This document shows, in pieces, positions 33,177-43,735 of a stretch of 64,000 bases of DNA. The notes under the pieces were generated by a model. That model saw only the letters and a list, made by a program, of their open reading frames with translations, did no database searches and was not told where the DNA came from. The stretch covers positions 2,232,001-2,296,000 of the forward strand of contig OZ244842.1 of NCBI GenBank assembly GCA_965220835.1. Direction: 5' to 3'. The position numbers were made by a program, and so were the translations under genes. The stretch is from Azophilus sp965220835 (GTDB lineage Bacteria; Pseudomonadota; Gammaproteobacteria; Pseudomonadales; Azotimanducaceae). Position 1 is the first letter of the stretch. Each line of letters opens with the position of its first letter.

Positions 33177-33366
33177 GTGCGCAAGCTGTTCGACACAGCC
33201 CAGCTGGTCGCGGCACCGTGAATACGGATGGTACGAAACTGCTCGGCAAAGAACTCGGACGGCGCCCGCTGCTGGAAGCGGCCGTTGCGTTCGCTTCGCG
33301 ACGCATGAAGGCAGGGTAAACGGAGTGAAAGATCTACGACGCCTTGATTGCCGCTGTGCCGCTTAA
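33177..33366 (+). pseudogene. Decayed PIN-domain (VapC) toxin gene
   Basis: Directly after the AbrB-type gene the sequence starts GTG with VRKLFDTAQLVAA, which is how PIN toxins begin (the Asp is the first metal ligand). It then loses frame with several stops. Near 33328-33358 another frame gives KIYDALIAAVPL, which resembles the conserved IYDALIAA region of VapC. About half the length of a PIN gene is missing. Not functional. Confidence 0.55.
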
Positions 33367-33410
33367 GACTGAGGCATCAAAGTGCTCACTTGAATTCCCC
33401 GCAACCGCAT

Positions 33411-34592
33411 TCAGCTTCGCAGCTCCAGAAACCTGTCCAACAAGCCGCGATGAATGCTGGCCAATGCGGCGCGACGCTCGATGTTGTCGGGGTCCGTGGT
33501 CAGCAGCGCCTTTAGCAAATTGAAGGCTCGATCGGCTGGCTGCCGGCCGTCCGCAGAGTCGAGAACCCGCGCCAGACCTGGCTCCCGCAGCAGCATCCAA
33601 GCCGGAAACCAAGCGATGGTCACTTCCGGTTCGATGTCCGAAGCCCTTGCGGCCTGCCACCCTGCAAGCAACGCGGCGTCTGGAAAGCGCGGGGCTTCAA
33701 GCGCGGCCCGGAAGCGCTCCGGGGCCAACCGGCACAGCCTAAACCAATTGGCCACTGCGGCGATGCGATCGCGCAGCCACCATTCCGCTTCCGCCAGCCG
33801 CTCCACCAAAACCGGTGCATCCAAGTGGTTCGGCACCGCAAGAATGGAGGTCCTGACGCTTTCCCAATCCAAGCATTGGCGGTGAATCCAGCTCACATGC
33901 CGCTCGGGATCCTCAGTCTCGAACCGCGAAGGGTCGAGCCCCGACGCGATGCCTCGCCAAAGCGGCCGCAGGAAGTTCTGGGCACGGTGGGCTAGCAATT
34001 GGGACGCCAACGGCACCCACTGCGCCTTCATGCGCTCAAGTTGTCCAAGGGCCGCTTTGTGGTCCGCCGGCGGTGGCGTTCGCAGCGCCTCGATCAAAGG
34101 CTTGGCCATCGGCCCATAGTCTTGATCGGGGCTCATTCGGGCGAGCCGATCCAAGGCATCACTGGCGTCGTCGGGTCTGCGCCTCAAGAGGGCGCCCTGC
34201 AAGTCACTGAGCGCCAAAGCCGCGCCGCTGTCCAAGAACAGATCGAGCTGCTCTGAGCCCTCGACCGGTACACGGAAGTAGTGCATGCGCAGCAGCGCGT
34301 TCAAGCTCCGATCGGACGAGGCCAACAGATCCAACCCGGCGCTGGCTTCCCAGCCTTCATAGGTCACTCGCTCTGCCCCAAGGCCGAGCTTGACGGCCAA
34401 GGCTCGGGCGGATTCCAGCATGCCCCGAACCGCCGGCCTATCTTCAAAGGCCTCGTCCAAGCGGCCGATTTCGCCCCGCCGCCAAGCGAGATAGTCACCG
34501 TAGGTCAGCAAGCCGGTGGCCAACAGCAACTCCACCGGCGAGTACGCCCCTTGTTCCAACAACAATTGCTGGACTGCGAATTGCGCGTCCAT
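33411..34592 (-). CDS. Protein of unknown function
   Basis: 393 residues from ATG 34592 (another ATG lies four codons upstream). I do not recognise the family. It is soluble, without signal peptide, and appears almost wholly alpha-helical, with many Ala/Leu/Arg-rich stretches (for example LLATGLLTYGDYLAWRRGEI and VERLAEAEWWLRDRIAAVAN) and a high content of Trp. Such composition suggests a helical-repeat scaffold. Coding character is strong, with GC-rich third positions. Neighbours (toxin-antitoxin pieces on either side) say nothing about its role. Confidence 0.7.
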   Translation of the reverse strand: MDAQFAVQQLLLEQGAYSPVELLLATGLLTYGDYLAWRRGEIGRLDEAFEDRPAVRGMLESARALAVKLGLGAERVTYEGWEASAGLDLLASSDRSLNALLRMHYFRVPVEGSEQLDLFLDSGAALALSDLQGALLRRRPDDASDALDRLARMSPDQDYGPMAKPLIEALRTPPPADHKAALGQLERMKAQWVPLASQLLAHRAQNFLRPLWRGIASGLDPSRFETEDPERHVSWIHRQCLDWESVRTSILAVPNHLDAPVLVERLAEAEWWLRDRIAAVANWFRLCRLAPERFRAALEAPRFPDAALLAGWQAARASDIEPEVTIAWFPAWMLLREPGLARVLDSADGRQPADRAFNLLKALLTTDPDNIERRAALASIHRGLLDRFLELRS

Positions 34593-34761
34593 GCTGCACA
34601 ACACCCCTTTGCGGGCAGATCAGCCGATTGTAGCGCCGACCGCACGCGAAGCAGCACTTGGTTGGCCAAGTAGTTGACAAAGTATCAGTTGCGCCCGCTG
34701 CCTGCTGCCCACCTCGACGGGAGCCTGTTGCGGGCTGGTGTGCGCCAACCCAAACCTGCGC

Positions 34762-34796
34762 TTGAGTCAGTCTGTGTTGGCGTTATAATGGCGCCA
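34762..34796 (+). promoter_or_regulatory. Promoter with overlapping palindrome for the RHH antitoxin gene
   Basis: TTGAGT (34762-34767), a 16-base spacer and a perfect TATAAT (34784-34789) form a good sigma-70 promoter. Transcription would start near 34796, three bases before the ATG at 34799, so the mRNA should be leaderless or nearly so. The inverted repeat TGGCG (34778-34782) and CGCCA (34792-34796) straddles the -10 box, as expected for an autoregulatory antitoxin operator. Confidence 0.6.
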
Positions 34797-34798
34797 CA

Positions 34799-35056
34799 AT
34801 GATGTCACGCACTCAGATATCAATCGACGCGGAATTGCTAGCACGAATCCGGGCACGAGCATCCGCCCTGAACATTTCGCTCGCGGAGTATTTTCGCAGG
34901 CTTGCAAACCAAGACTTAGCAGAATCACCCAAAAGCGTTGATCGTTCGATTGTCTTTCACCTTGGCGCTTCGGGTGGCGCAGACATTTCCAAAGACAAGG
35001 ACCACCTGATCGGCGAGGCCACGCGGGCTGGCAGGTCTCGGACACCCAAAGCGTGA
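34799..35056 (+). CDS. Ribbon-helix-helix antitoxin (VapB-like)
   Basis: 85 residues. The N-terminal SRTQISIDAELLARIRARAS, then ALNISLAEYFRRLANQDLAE, is a CopG/Arc-type ribbon-helix-helix DNA-binding domain. The C-terminal half is polar and probably disordered until it wraps around the toxin. The stop overlaps the toxin start (TGATG), giving coupled synthesis. The first ATG is followed at once by a second; either may be used. It probably represses its own promoter through the palindrome over the -10 box. Confidence 0.75.
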   Translation: MMSRTQISIDAELLARIRARASALNISLAEYFRRLANQDLAESPKSVDRSIVFHLGASGGADISKDKDHLIGEATRAGRSRTPKA

Positions 35057-35469
35057 TGAGCATCTTTGTGGATACTTCGGCTTGGTACGCAGCGGCAGAC
35101 AGTGATGACCGGCACAATGCCCGCGCGATAGCGCTCTTGAGCACCGAAGAACCTCTGGTCACGAGCGATCATGTCCTCATTGAGTCATGGCGTCTGTTAC
35201 ACCATTGCCTTTCGCCCGTCGCTGCACATAGGTTCTGGGACGGGCTGCGTAGCGGCGTCGCGACTATTGAGCAAACAACAAGCGCCGATTTGGAATCGGC
35301 ATGGGCCATTGGCGAGACGTTTCCGGACCAAGACTTCGCCGTTGTAGACCGCACTTCGTTCGCACTCATGGTGCGTCTTGGCATCTCCCGAGCCATATCA
35401 TTTGACAGAGACTTCGCTGTGTTCCGCTACGGTAGCGGCCGAAAGCTCGCATTTGAGGTGCTGGTGTGA
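35056..35469 (+). CDS. PIN-domain ribonuclease toxin (VapC-like)
   Basis: 137 residues. The first strand MSIFVDTSAWYAAADSDDRH gives the first metal-binding Asp. VTSDHVLIESWRLLHH supplies the conserved Glu, and FPDQDFAVVDRTSFALM with ISRAISFDRDF the later Asp residues. The acidic set of the PIN fold is thus complete and the toxin looks active. PIN toxins cleave RNA, often tRNA or rRNA, when the antitoxin is degraded. It is the only complete PIN toxin among three traces in this window. Confidence 0.8.
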   Translation: MSIFVDTSAWYAAADSDDRHNARAIALLSTEEPLVTSDHVLIESWRLLHHCLSPVAAHRFWDGLRSGVATIEQTTSADLESAWAIGETFPDQDFAVVDRTSFALMVRLGISRAISFDRDFAVFRYGSGRKLAFEVLV

Positions 35470-35555
35470 TCTCTCTGTCATTGCTGACCATGCCGAAACG
35501 ACATTGCACAGGCCAGCGGACAGCAAGCGCTCCCTTGCACCAATCGTGCAGGCTG

Positions 35556-36035
35556 CTAGCGCACTTCCCGGCGGGCGGAGACCACGCCGGTGTTGAAGCC
35601 GAGCACGTGCATGCGGCCTAGGTAGCGGGCGTGCTCGATCTTGAAGCAGCGGTCCATGACCACATCGAGGCCGGCTTCGGCAGCCAAGCCGGCGCCAACG
35701 GGGCTGATCACTTCAAACTGCAGCCAGAGGGCCTTTGCGCCGATGGCCACCGCGTCCTGGGCAATGGCCGGCACCGCCGCCGGGGCCCGAAACACATCCA
35801 CCAAGTCCACCGGCTCCGGGATGTCGGACAAGGCCGGATAGCAACGCTGGCCAAGCACCGCCTCCTCCCGGGGGTTCACCGGGATCACCCGGTAGCCGTG
35901 GCGCATGGCGTAAAAGCCGACGAAGTGGCTGGCCCGCAACGGGTTGGAGGACAACCCCACGATCGCCACCGTCTTGGTCCGGCGCAGCACGCGCTGCACA
36001 ACGGCGGGGTCCTGGTAGTTGGCGGGTTCAGCCAT
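35556..36035 (-). CDS. CoA-binding domain protein (YccU-like)
   Basis: 159 residues forming one Rossmann-type CoA-binding domain: TVAIVGLSSNPLRASHFVGF with the nucleotide loop, YRVIPVNPREEAVLGQRCYP, and KALWLQFEVISPVGAGLAAE. Single-domain proteins of this type are common and of unclear function; a role in CoA or NAD-dependent regulation is only suggested. It overlaps the end of metY by eight bases and is probably co-transcribed with it, an arrangement seen in other bacteria. Confidence 0.85.
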   Translation of the reverse strand: MAEPANYQDPAVVQRVLRRTKTVAIVGLSSNPLRASHFVGFYAMRHGYRVIPVNPREEAVLGQRCYPALSDIPEPVDLVDVFRAPAAVPAIAQDAVAIGAKALWLQFEVISPVGAGLAAEAGLDVVMDRCFKIEHARYLGRMHVLGFNTGVVSARREVR

Positions 36036-37332
36036 GGCGCAATGCGGCGAAGGCCTGTTCGAGGTCCCAGATCAGGTCCTCCGGGTCTTCAATGCCGATG
36101 GACAGACGAATGGTGCCCGGTCCGATGCCTGCGGCGGCCAGTTCGTCGTCCGCGAGTTGCCGGTGGGTGGTGCTGGCCGGATGAATGATCAGGCTCTTGG
36201 CATCGCCGACGTTGGCGAGGTGCGAGAAAAGCTGCACCGCGCGAATGAACGCTTGGCCGGCCTCCCGGCCGCCGTTGAGGTCGAAGCAGAACACCGCGCC
36301 CGCGCCCTTGGGCAGATACTTTGCGGCCAGCCCGGCATAGGGGCTGCCCGCCAAGCCCGAGTGGCGCACGCCGGCCACGTCATCGCGCCCCGCCAGCCAT
36401 TCGGCAACGGCGCGGGCATTGGCCACATGCCGCTCCATGCGCAAAGGCAGCGTCTCCAAGCCCTGCATGAACAGAAAGGCGTTGACCGGGGCCATGGCGC
36501 CGCCGAGGTCGCGCAGGGTTTCCGAGCGCAGCTTCATGAGGTAGCCGTAGCTGCCGAAGGTCTCGTGAAATGCTAGGCCGTGATAGGCCGGAGATGGGTC
36601 GGCGACGATGCCGAACTTGCCGTTCGACCAGTCGAACGTTCCCGAATCCACCACCGCGCCGCCGATGCTGGTGCCGTGGCCGCCGATGAACTTGGTGGCC
36701 GAGTGCACCACGATGTCCGCACCCCATTCGATGGGGCGGCAGAGGTACGGGGTGGCAAACGTGTTGTCCACCATCAGGGGCACCCCCGCCTCGGCCGCCA
36801 CCGCCGCCACCGCTTCGATGTCCAGCACGTTGCCGCCGGGGTTGCCGATGGTCTCGGCGAACAGGACGCGGGTTTCGTCGCGCAGCCCGGCGCGCCAGCC
36901 TGCTGGGTCGTCCGGGTCGATGAAGGTCAGGCCCAAGGACAGTTTGCGGGCCAAGTGCTTCAGCTGCGTCACCGTGCCGCCGTAAAGCGCCGCGGAGGCC
37001 AGCACATGGTCGCCCGGCGTCAGCAGGGTGAACAGCGCCGAAGACTGCGCCGCCAAGCCGCTGGCGAAGGCCACCGCGCCGATCCCGCCCTCCAGATTGG
37101 CCAGCCGCTCCTCCAGGGCGGCCACGGTGGGGTTCATGATCCGCGAATAGGTGTTGCCGTACTCCTGCAGGTTGAAGTAGGCGGCGGCCGACTCCGGATC
37201 CTCAAAGACGTAGCTTGAGGTCTGGTAGATGGGAACGGCCCGGGCGCCGGTGCCGGGCTCCGGGCGCGCCCCGGCGTGGACGGCCCGGGTGTGGAAGCCG
37301 AATTCCCGGCCGCTGTGTTGCCCTTCGTTCAC
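36028..37332 (-). CDS. metY: O-acetylhomoserine aminocarboxypropyltransferase (sulfhydrylase)
   Basis: 434 residues, the usual length of MetY. This is a Cys/Met-metabolism PLP enzyme: FHTRAVHAGARPEPGTGARA at the start, NTYSRIMNPTVAALEERLAN, MVDNTFATPYLCRPIEWGAD, and the PLP-lysine motif VVHSATKFIGGHGTSIGG. The C-terminal domain ends EDPEDLIWDLEQAFAAL. It forms homocysteine from O-acetylhomoserine and sulfide in the cytoplasm. A fragment of this gene is duplicated near 32.7 kb. It overlaps the CoA-binding protein gene downstream. Confidence 0.92.
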   Translation of the reverse strand: MNEGQHSGREFGFHTRAVHAGARPEPGTGARAVPIYQTSSYVFEDPESAAAYFNLQEYGNTYSRIMNPTVAALEERLANLEGGIGAVAFASGLAAQSSALFTLLTPGDHVLASAALYGGTVTQLKHLARKLSLGLTFIDPDDPAGWRAGLRDETRVLFAETIGNPGGNVLDIEAVAAVAAEAGVPLMVDNTFATPYLCRPIEWGADIVVHSATKFIGGHGTSIGGAVVDSGTFDWSNGKFGIVADPSPAYHGLAFHETFGSYGYLMKLRSETLRDLGGAMAPVNAFLFMQGLETLPLRMERHVANARAVAEWLAGRDDVAGVRHSGLAGSPYAGLAAKYLPKGAGAVFCFDLNGGREAGQAFIRAVQLFSHLANVGDAKSLIIHPASTTHRQLADDELAAAGIGPGTIRLSIGIEDPEDLIWDLEQAFAALRHG

Positions 37333-37389
37333 GGCGGCGGGCGACGGCGGACCAGCAGCCCAAGCCCTTGCCCGCTGCCCTCGGCCCGC

Positions 37390-39579
37390 CTAGAAGTAAA
37401 CGGCGGCGCTGATGCCCCACCAACGGGGCCGGTTGTAGTACTGCTCCACCATGCCGAACACGTCCGGACCGGACAGGTCGAAGGTTTGCACCAAGTGCTC
37501 TTCATCGCCGAGGTTTTCCACGAAGGCATTGAGCGACCAGCGGCCGTCCCCACTGGTGTACATCAGCGAGGCATTCATGAGCGTGTAGCCGTTCTCCTCC
37601 ACCGTCGGCAGGCCCGTCAGGGAGAAGTAGTGCTTGGAGCGGTACAGGAAGTCCCACTGCGCTGCCAAGGCGCCGCCGAGCATGGGCCATTCGTAGCGCA
37701 CCAAGCCGTTCAGGTTCCACTTCGGCGACTGCACCGACGTGGTTTTCGGCCCCCCGCCGCCCAAGTCCACCTCAATGTCGTTGTAGGCCGCACCAAAAAT
37801 GATGTCCAGCCCGGCGGCTGGGGTGACCTGCAGCTCGATTTCGCCGCCGTACGAGTCGGCGTCCGCATTGGTGGTGAGGGTGTCGACACCGACGATCTGG
37901 AAGGCTTGGTAGTCCTTGTAGTCGTAGTAGTAAAAGGCGCCGTTTAAGATCATCCGGCCATCCAGCTGGCGGGACTTGAAGCCCACTTCGAGGGCGTCGA
38001 GCTGCTCCGGGTCGTAGCTCATGGTCTCGTCGTCGTAGTTGCCGCCGCCGAGAGGGAATATCGTTGCGTTGTAACCGCCGCCCTTAACGCCCCGGTTCCA
38101 GCTCCCGTAGAGCATCAGGTTGTCGCTCAGGTCGTAGTTGGCCGCCAAGCGCACTGCGAATTCGTCATCCGTGCGTTCGCCGTAGTAAGAGCCGACGGTT
38201 GCGAGGATGTTCGGGTTGCCGTTGCGCTGCACGGTGCCGGGTATGAAGTCCACGACATTGATCGAGAAGTCGTGGTCCTTTTCATCGCGAATCCAACGCA
38301 ACCCAAGAATGCCCGTCAACCGGTCGGTCAGACGCTGCTCGACTTGGCCAAAGATCGACCAGGATTCGGTGTTGGTCTCATACGGGTTGTCGAGGCCCGA
38401 AAGGGCGGGCGACGGAATCTCGAACACATAAGTTATGAAGGGTTCCGTCTCCGCGCCATTGGCATCTTTGACGGTGATGTCGAGGTAATACACCCCAGCC
38501 ACCCAGTCCATTTCATCGGTCGAGCCGTTCACACGCACTTCTTGGGAGAACTGCTCCGCATCCGTGGAGAGAAAGAAGTTGAAGAACGGAGTTGGCGACG
38601 CGTCGGAGTCCTCGATGTAGTCTCGCTCCACGGTGGAGTAGTCCGTGATGGAGGTCACAGTGAAGCGCTCCGCATCCCACTTAAGGGTGGCGGTGTAACC
38701 CTCGGTATCGAGCTTGTTGTGGCCGTCCCTGTCGTAGTCCCCTTCGTAGACGTCACCGTCATTGTCGATGTAGCCGAGCACTTGGTTGACTTCGTTGGGG
38801 GTGAACGCGCCTACCGTGTTGGCGCTGACGTGCTCGAAGAAGCCGGTGTCGATGTCCTGCTCCGAACGGCGGGCGTTGAGCAGCAAGGAAAAGCTGTCGG
38901 TTGGCTCGAACAGCAGTTGGCCGCGCAACGCGGAATCGTTGGCGTTGTTCAGCCGCTTGTCGAGCAGGCGGTTTTTGACGTAGCCGTCGTTGTTGTGGGT
39001 GGACAGCGACAGCCGGGCGGACAGGGTGTCCGACAACGGCCCGCCGACCGCGCCCTCAAACTTGATCTGGTCGTAGCGGCCCACCGTGAACTGGCCGTAG
39101 CCGGAGGCCTCCTGGGAGGGCTTGACGGTGACGAAGTGGGCCAACCCGCCAGTGGCGTTGCGCCCATAAAGCGTGCCTTGGGGGCCGCGCAGCATCTCCA
39201 CCCGCTCCATGTCGAAGAGCATGAAGCCACTGCCGGACATCTGGCTGATGTAGACCTCGTCCAGATAGATGGCCACCGGGCTTTCGACGTTGGTGGTGAA
39301 GTCGTTGGCGGCAACGCCGCGCATGGCGATGGCGTAGTTGGCTTCGCCATTGGGCTGCACCGTCTGCACTCCCGGTGCCATGGCGGTCACCTGCTGGGCG
39401 TTGCCGTAGCCCAGCTGGCGCATCTGCTCGCCGGTCAGGGCGCTGATGGCAATGCCCACGTCCTGGACGTTCTGCTCGCGCTTTTGCGCCGTGACCACGA
39501 TCTCCTCGATCACGGACGCCTGGACAGGCAGCGCAATCGCTGCGCCAGCCAAGGCCCAAATCACTGTTCTTGCCTGCAT
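37390..39579 (-). CDS. TonB-dependent outer-membrane receptor
   Basis: 729 residues from ATG 39579, preceded by GGAGAGGAGAG. A short signal (VIWALAGAAIALPVQA) precedes IEEIVVTAQKREQNVQDVGI, a TonB-box and plug start. The plug motif VEMLRGPQGTLYGRNATGGL and a barrel ending GISAAVYF with the terminal Phe needed for Bam recognition follow. It is shorter than the other two receptors. It lies on the minus strand, divergent from the amine dehydrogenase genes across a 303-base gap, so it may serve uptake of the amine-related substrate; that is inference. Confidence 0.9.
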   Translation of the reverse strand: MQARTVIWALAGAAIALPVQASVIEEIVVTAQKREQNVQDVGIAISALTGEQMRQLGYGNAQQVTAMAPGVQTVQPNGEANYAIAMRGVAANDFTTNVESPVAIYLDEVYISQMSGSGFMLFDMERVEMLRGPQGTLYGRNATGGLAHFVTVKPSQEASGYGQFTVGRYDQIKFEGAVGGPLSDTLSARLSLSTHNNDGYVKNRLLDKRLNNANDSALRGQLLFEPTDSFSLLLNARRSEQDIDTGFFEHVSANTVGAFTPNEVNQVLGYIDNDGDVYEGDYDRDGHNKLDTEGYTATLKWDAERFTVTSITDYSTVERDYIEDSDASPTPFFNFFLSTDAEQFSQEVRVNGSTDEMDWVAGVYYLDITVKDANGAETEPFITYVFEIPSPALSGLDNPYETNTESWSIFGQVEQRLTDRLTGILGLRWIRDEKDHDFSINVVDFIPGTVQRNGNPNILATVGSYYGERTDDEFAVRLAANYDLSDNLMLYGSWNRGVKGGGYNATIFPLGGGNYDDETMSYDPEQLDALEVGFKSRQLDGRMILNGAFYYYDYKDYQAFQIVGVDTLTTNADADSYGGEIELQVTPAAGLDIIFGAAYNDIEVDLGGGGPKTTSVQSPKWNLNGLVRYEWPMLGGALAAQWDFLYRSKHYFSLTGLPTVEENGYTLMNASLMYTSGDGRWSLNAFVENLGDEEHLVQTFDLSGPDVFGMVEQYYNRPRWWGISAAVYF

Positions 39580-39882
39580 GGGGCTCTCCTCTCCAATCTG
39601 ATCCTCTCCATCTGCCGGACGGTCAAGCACCTTGGTGTGCCGGCACCTCAAGTTCCGCAACGAACAGCGTGCCCTGCCAAGTGGCCAAGCCCGCGAAGGC
39701 AGAGGCCAGCACCGCAGGGAACTGCTCTTCAGCATCGTAGCCGGCCACCTCACCCATGGTGCGCAGGTGGCGAATGACTCCGCCCGAACCTGCTGCATCA
39801 GCGACGCCAAGCGGCTGGCTTCAATGGTGTATATTGCACGACTCGAAAGGCTCGATGTCAACCGAATAAAGGAGAACGGCTC
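39580..39882. other. Divergent intergenic region between TonB receptor and amine dehydrogenase
   Basis: This gap should hold the promoters of both divergent genes. A TATATT at 39830-39835 could be a -10 box for the plus-strand operon, but no convincing -35 box precedes it. A minus-strand frame of 44 codons (39623-39757) looks partly coding, yet nothing supports it. No clear operator palindrome was found. Confidence 0.35.
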
Positions 39883-41061
39883 TTGAACGGCCCCTCACTC
39901 TCTCGGCGGCACTCTTGGCGCGCGCTGGCCGCCGCCCCGGCGCTGCTTGCCCTTGGCCTTGGCGGCGCCAACCCGGGCTTGGCCGACCTGCCGCCGGAGC
40001 CCATCCCCAACGTCCAAACCATCGCCACGCCCTATCCGAGCACCTACGCGATGGTCCATGACTTCGCCTTCGGCAGCCTCATCGACTCCAAGTTCAGCTT
40101 GGTGGACACCGAGACCCGTCGCTTCATCGGCATGCTCAGCGCCGGCCAGTTCGCCACCGTCAACTATGCCTTGGGTCGCCAGGAGTTCTACGTGGGGGAG
40201 ACCATTCACACTCGGGGAACCCGCGGCCAGCGCCAGGACATCGTCGCGATTTACGATTTCGCCAACCTCGCCTTGGTGGCGGAGGTCGACCTGCGGCCCA
40301 ACCGCGCCAACACCGTGATCAACAAGGCCAATGCCGCAGTGACCGGCGACGAGCGGTTTCTGCTGGTCTGGAATCAGAACCCCGGCACCTCCGTGACCGT
40401 CATCGACCTCGACCGCCGCGAAATTGTCAACGAAGTGCCAACGCCAGGTTGCGCATTGGTCTATCCAGACGCCGCCCGGGGCTTCATGATGCTGTGCGGC
40501 AACGGTGCCTTGCTGAACGTCAAGCTTGACGCGGACGGCCAGCCCGCCAGCACGGAATCCAGTGCCCCCTTCAACGACATAGACGCTGACCCTCTTTCCG
40601 AAAAAGCCAGCAAGGTCAATGGCATTTGGCACTTCGTCACCTACGCCGGCGAAGTTCAGCCGGTGGATGCCCAAGGTGCCGAAGCGGTGATCGGCAGCCG
40701 TTGGTGGCTCGCCAGCACCCGGGAACGGGCGCAAAACTGGCGCCCGGCGGGCTGGCACGGCACAGCCGGCCATGACTCTGGCCTGCTGTGGGTGGGCATG
40801 ACGCCGAACGGCTATCCCGGCAGCCACAAGGACCCGGCACCGGAGATCTGGCTGTTCGACGTCGAGGCCCAGGCTCGCTTGGCGCGTTTCAACCTTCGGG
40901 TGCCGGCGTTGAGCATCGGCGCATCCGCCCACGAGGAACCACGCCTGCTGGTGGTGAACATCGAAGGCCAGCTGGACATCTACGACGGCAAAAGCGGCGC
41001 CTACCTGCGCACCATCGGCGCCTTGGGCGAAACCCCCTACATGGTTCACGCCCTACAATAG
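39883..41061 (+). CDS. Quinoprotein amine dehydrogenase, large (alpha) subunit
   Basis: 392 residues beginning with TTG, preceded by AAAGGAGA at a good distance. A signal peptide (WRALAAAPALLALGLGGANP) leads to a seven-bladed beta-propeller: MVHDFAFGSLIDSKFSLVDT, LVWNQNPGTSVTVIDLDRRE, and near the end LLWVGMTPNGYPGSHKDPA and EIWLFDVEAQARLARFNL. This matches the heavy chain of methylamine or aromatic amine dehydrogenase (MauB/AauB). The chain works in the periplasm with the TTQ-bearing light chain encoded next. The mauE, mauD and mauG maturation genes normally found close by are absent from the window. Confidence 0.85.
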   Translation: MNGPSLSRRHSWRALAAAPALLALGLGGANPGLADLPPEPIPNVQTIATPYPSTYAMVHDFAFGSLIDSKFSLVDTETRRFIGMLSAGQFATVNYALGRQEFYVGETIHTRGTRGQRQDIVAIYDFANLALVAEVDLRPNRANTVINKANAAVTGDERFLLVWNQNPGTSVTVIDLDRREIVNEVPTPGCALVYPDAARGFMMLCGNGALLNVKLDADGQPASTESSAPFNDIDADPLSEKASKVNGIWHFVTYAGEVQPVDAQGAEAVIGSRWWLASTRERAQNWRPAGWHGTAGHDSGLLWVGMTPNGYPGSHKDPAPEIWLFDVEAQARLARFNLRVPALSIGASAHEEPRLLVVNIEGQLDIYDGKSGAYLRTIGALGETPYMVHALQ

Positions 41062-41184
41062 TGAGCAGAGCGCTATTCCTCTCGATGGCGGGACAAGCAT
41101 GCAGCATGAGTCAACTGCGCCCGGCCACCGTGCTCCCGTCCGTCTCGGGCATAGCCTCTTAGCCCATTGCACCGGAGAAGGCCC

Positions 41185-41744
41185 ATGAATTGGTTGGACA
41201 AACTCACCGAGCGCAACCTGCGCAGCATCGCCCAGCGGAGCTCCAGGCGCAGCTTCATCGCCACCGTTGGCGCCGTCTTGGCTGGCGCGGGGTCGCTGCC
41301 GCTGCTACCGGTGGCTCGGGGCAGTGCCGGTGGGGCGGCGGACGCCGGCACAGCCGTTGGCGACGTGCCGGCCCAAAGCACCGGCAACCCTCAAGATCCC
41401 GGCGACCCAACTGAATGCAGCTACTGGCGCTACTGCGGCATCGACGGCTTTCTGTGCGCCTGCTGCGGCGGCACCCAGAACGCCTGCCCCCCGGGCACGG
41501 AGATGTCGCCCATCACCTGGATCGGCACCTGCCTGAATCCGGCGGACGGCAAGAACTACGTCATCTCCTACAACGACTGCTGCGGCAAGAGCAGTTGCGG
41601 CCGGTGCCTGTGCAACCGCAACGAGGACGACCGGCCCGTCTATCGCCCGCCGGCCAACAACGACATCAACTGGTGCATGGGCACCCAGTCCGCAGCCTAC
41701 CACTGCTCCACCGCCGTAATCCTTGGGTTGGCGCTTAACGACGA

Positions 41745-41748
<4 letters not shown>
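41185..41748 (+). CDS. Quinoprotein amine dehydrogenase, light (beta) subunit with TTQ site
   Basis: 187 residues. A long twin-arginine type leader (SSRRSFIATVGAVLAGAGSL) precedes the mature chain, which has 14 cysteines for dense disulfide bonding. The two tryptophans that form TTQ in this family are present: W112 in ITWIGTC and W163 in INWCMG. Asp residues of the active site and of cofactor formation are at D87 (CGIDG) and D131 (YNDCCG). The protein matches the MauA/AauA plan throughout (CSYWRYCGIDGFLCACCGG). Its stop overlaps the next start by ATGA, so it is coupled to an acyl-CoA carboxylase gene, an unusual pairing. Confidence 0.88.
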
Positions 41749-43231
<1,483 letters not shown>

Positions 43232-43232
<1 letters not shown>

Positions 43233-43735
43233 TGAACGGCACCCACCGCATCGAGGGCCGGGATCACCAAGTGCGGCCACTGCGCCGGGGCGCTTGCCAA
43301 CGGCTGCAGATCGACGGCAGCCTTTTCGAAGCAAGCCTGCACTGGACTGGCGACCACGAAGGCGTTCTGACCATCGACGGCCAGCCCCATTCGGTCGCCG
43401 CCGCCCAAGACGGCCCGGTGCTGTTCGTGCACTTGGATGGCCGAACCTGGCGCATTGAGTCCATCCAAGGCTTTGCCGACCGAACCGATGGCGCCGGCGC
43501 CGATGGCGGCATCCGGGCGCCCATGCCCGGCGTGGTGGTCGAGATTGAGGTCAGCGTTGGCGATCAGGTCGCCGCGAACCAGCGGCTGGCGCTGATCGAG
43601 AGCATGAAGATGCAAACCGAGATCACCGCCCCGGTGTCCGGCGTGGTGACCGCCGTGCCGGTGGCGCCCGGCGAGAGCTTCGACCGGGGCGCCGTGCTGA
43701 TTGCCGTGGAACGGAGCGCCGAATGCGCCGAATAG
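43232..43735 (+). CDS. Biotin carboxyl carrier protein of the acyl-CoA carboxylase
   Basis: 167 residues from the ATG that overlaps the carboxylase stop. The N-terminal half (LQIDGSLFEASLHWTGDHEG and VLTIDGQPHSV) resembles the BT domain that links carboxylase to carrier in fused enzymes. The C-terminal half is a biotinyl domain with the biotin-accepting Lys in IESMKMQTEITAPVSG. It carries carboxybiotin between the two active sites. It overlaps the carboxyltransferase gene by 13 bases. The content is exactly what a fused subunit would have, so the protein appears to be a split alpha chain. Confidence 0.88.

Noticed and set aside
39623..39757. A 44-codon minus-strand frame starting MGEVAGYDAEEQFP in the divergent intergenic region
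   Set aside because: It looks somewhat protein-like, but has no ribosome-binding site, family match or neighbour support.
38272..39777. A 501-codon open frame on the plus strand opposite the TonB receptor at 37390-39579
   Set aside because: It is the antisense of a clear receptor gene; its translation is His/Gly/Val-rich without any family match, as expected for shadows in GC-rich DNA.
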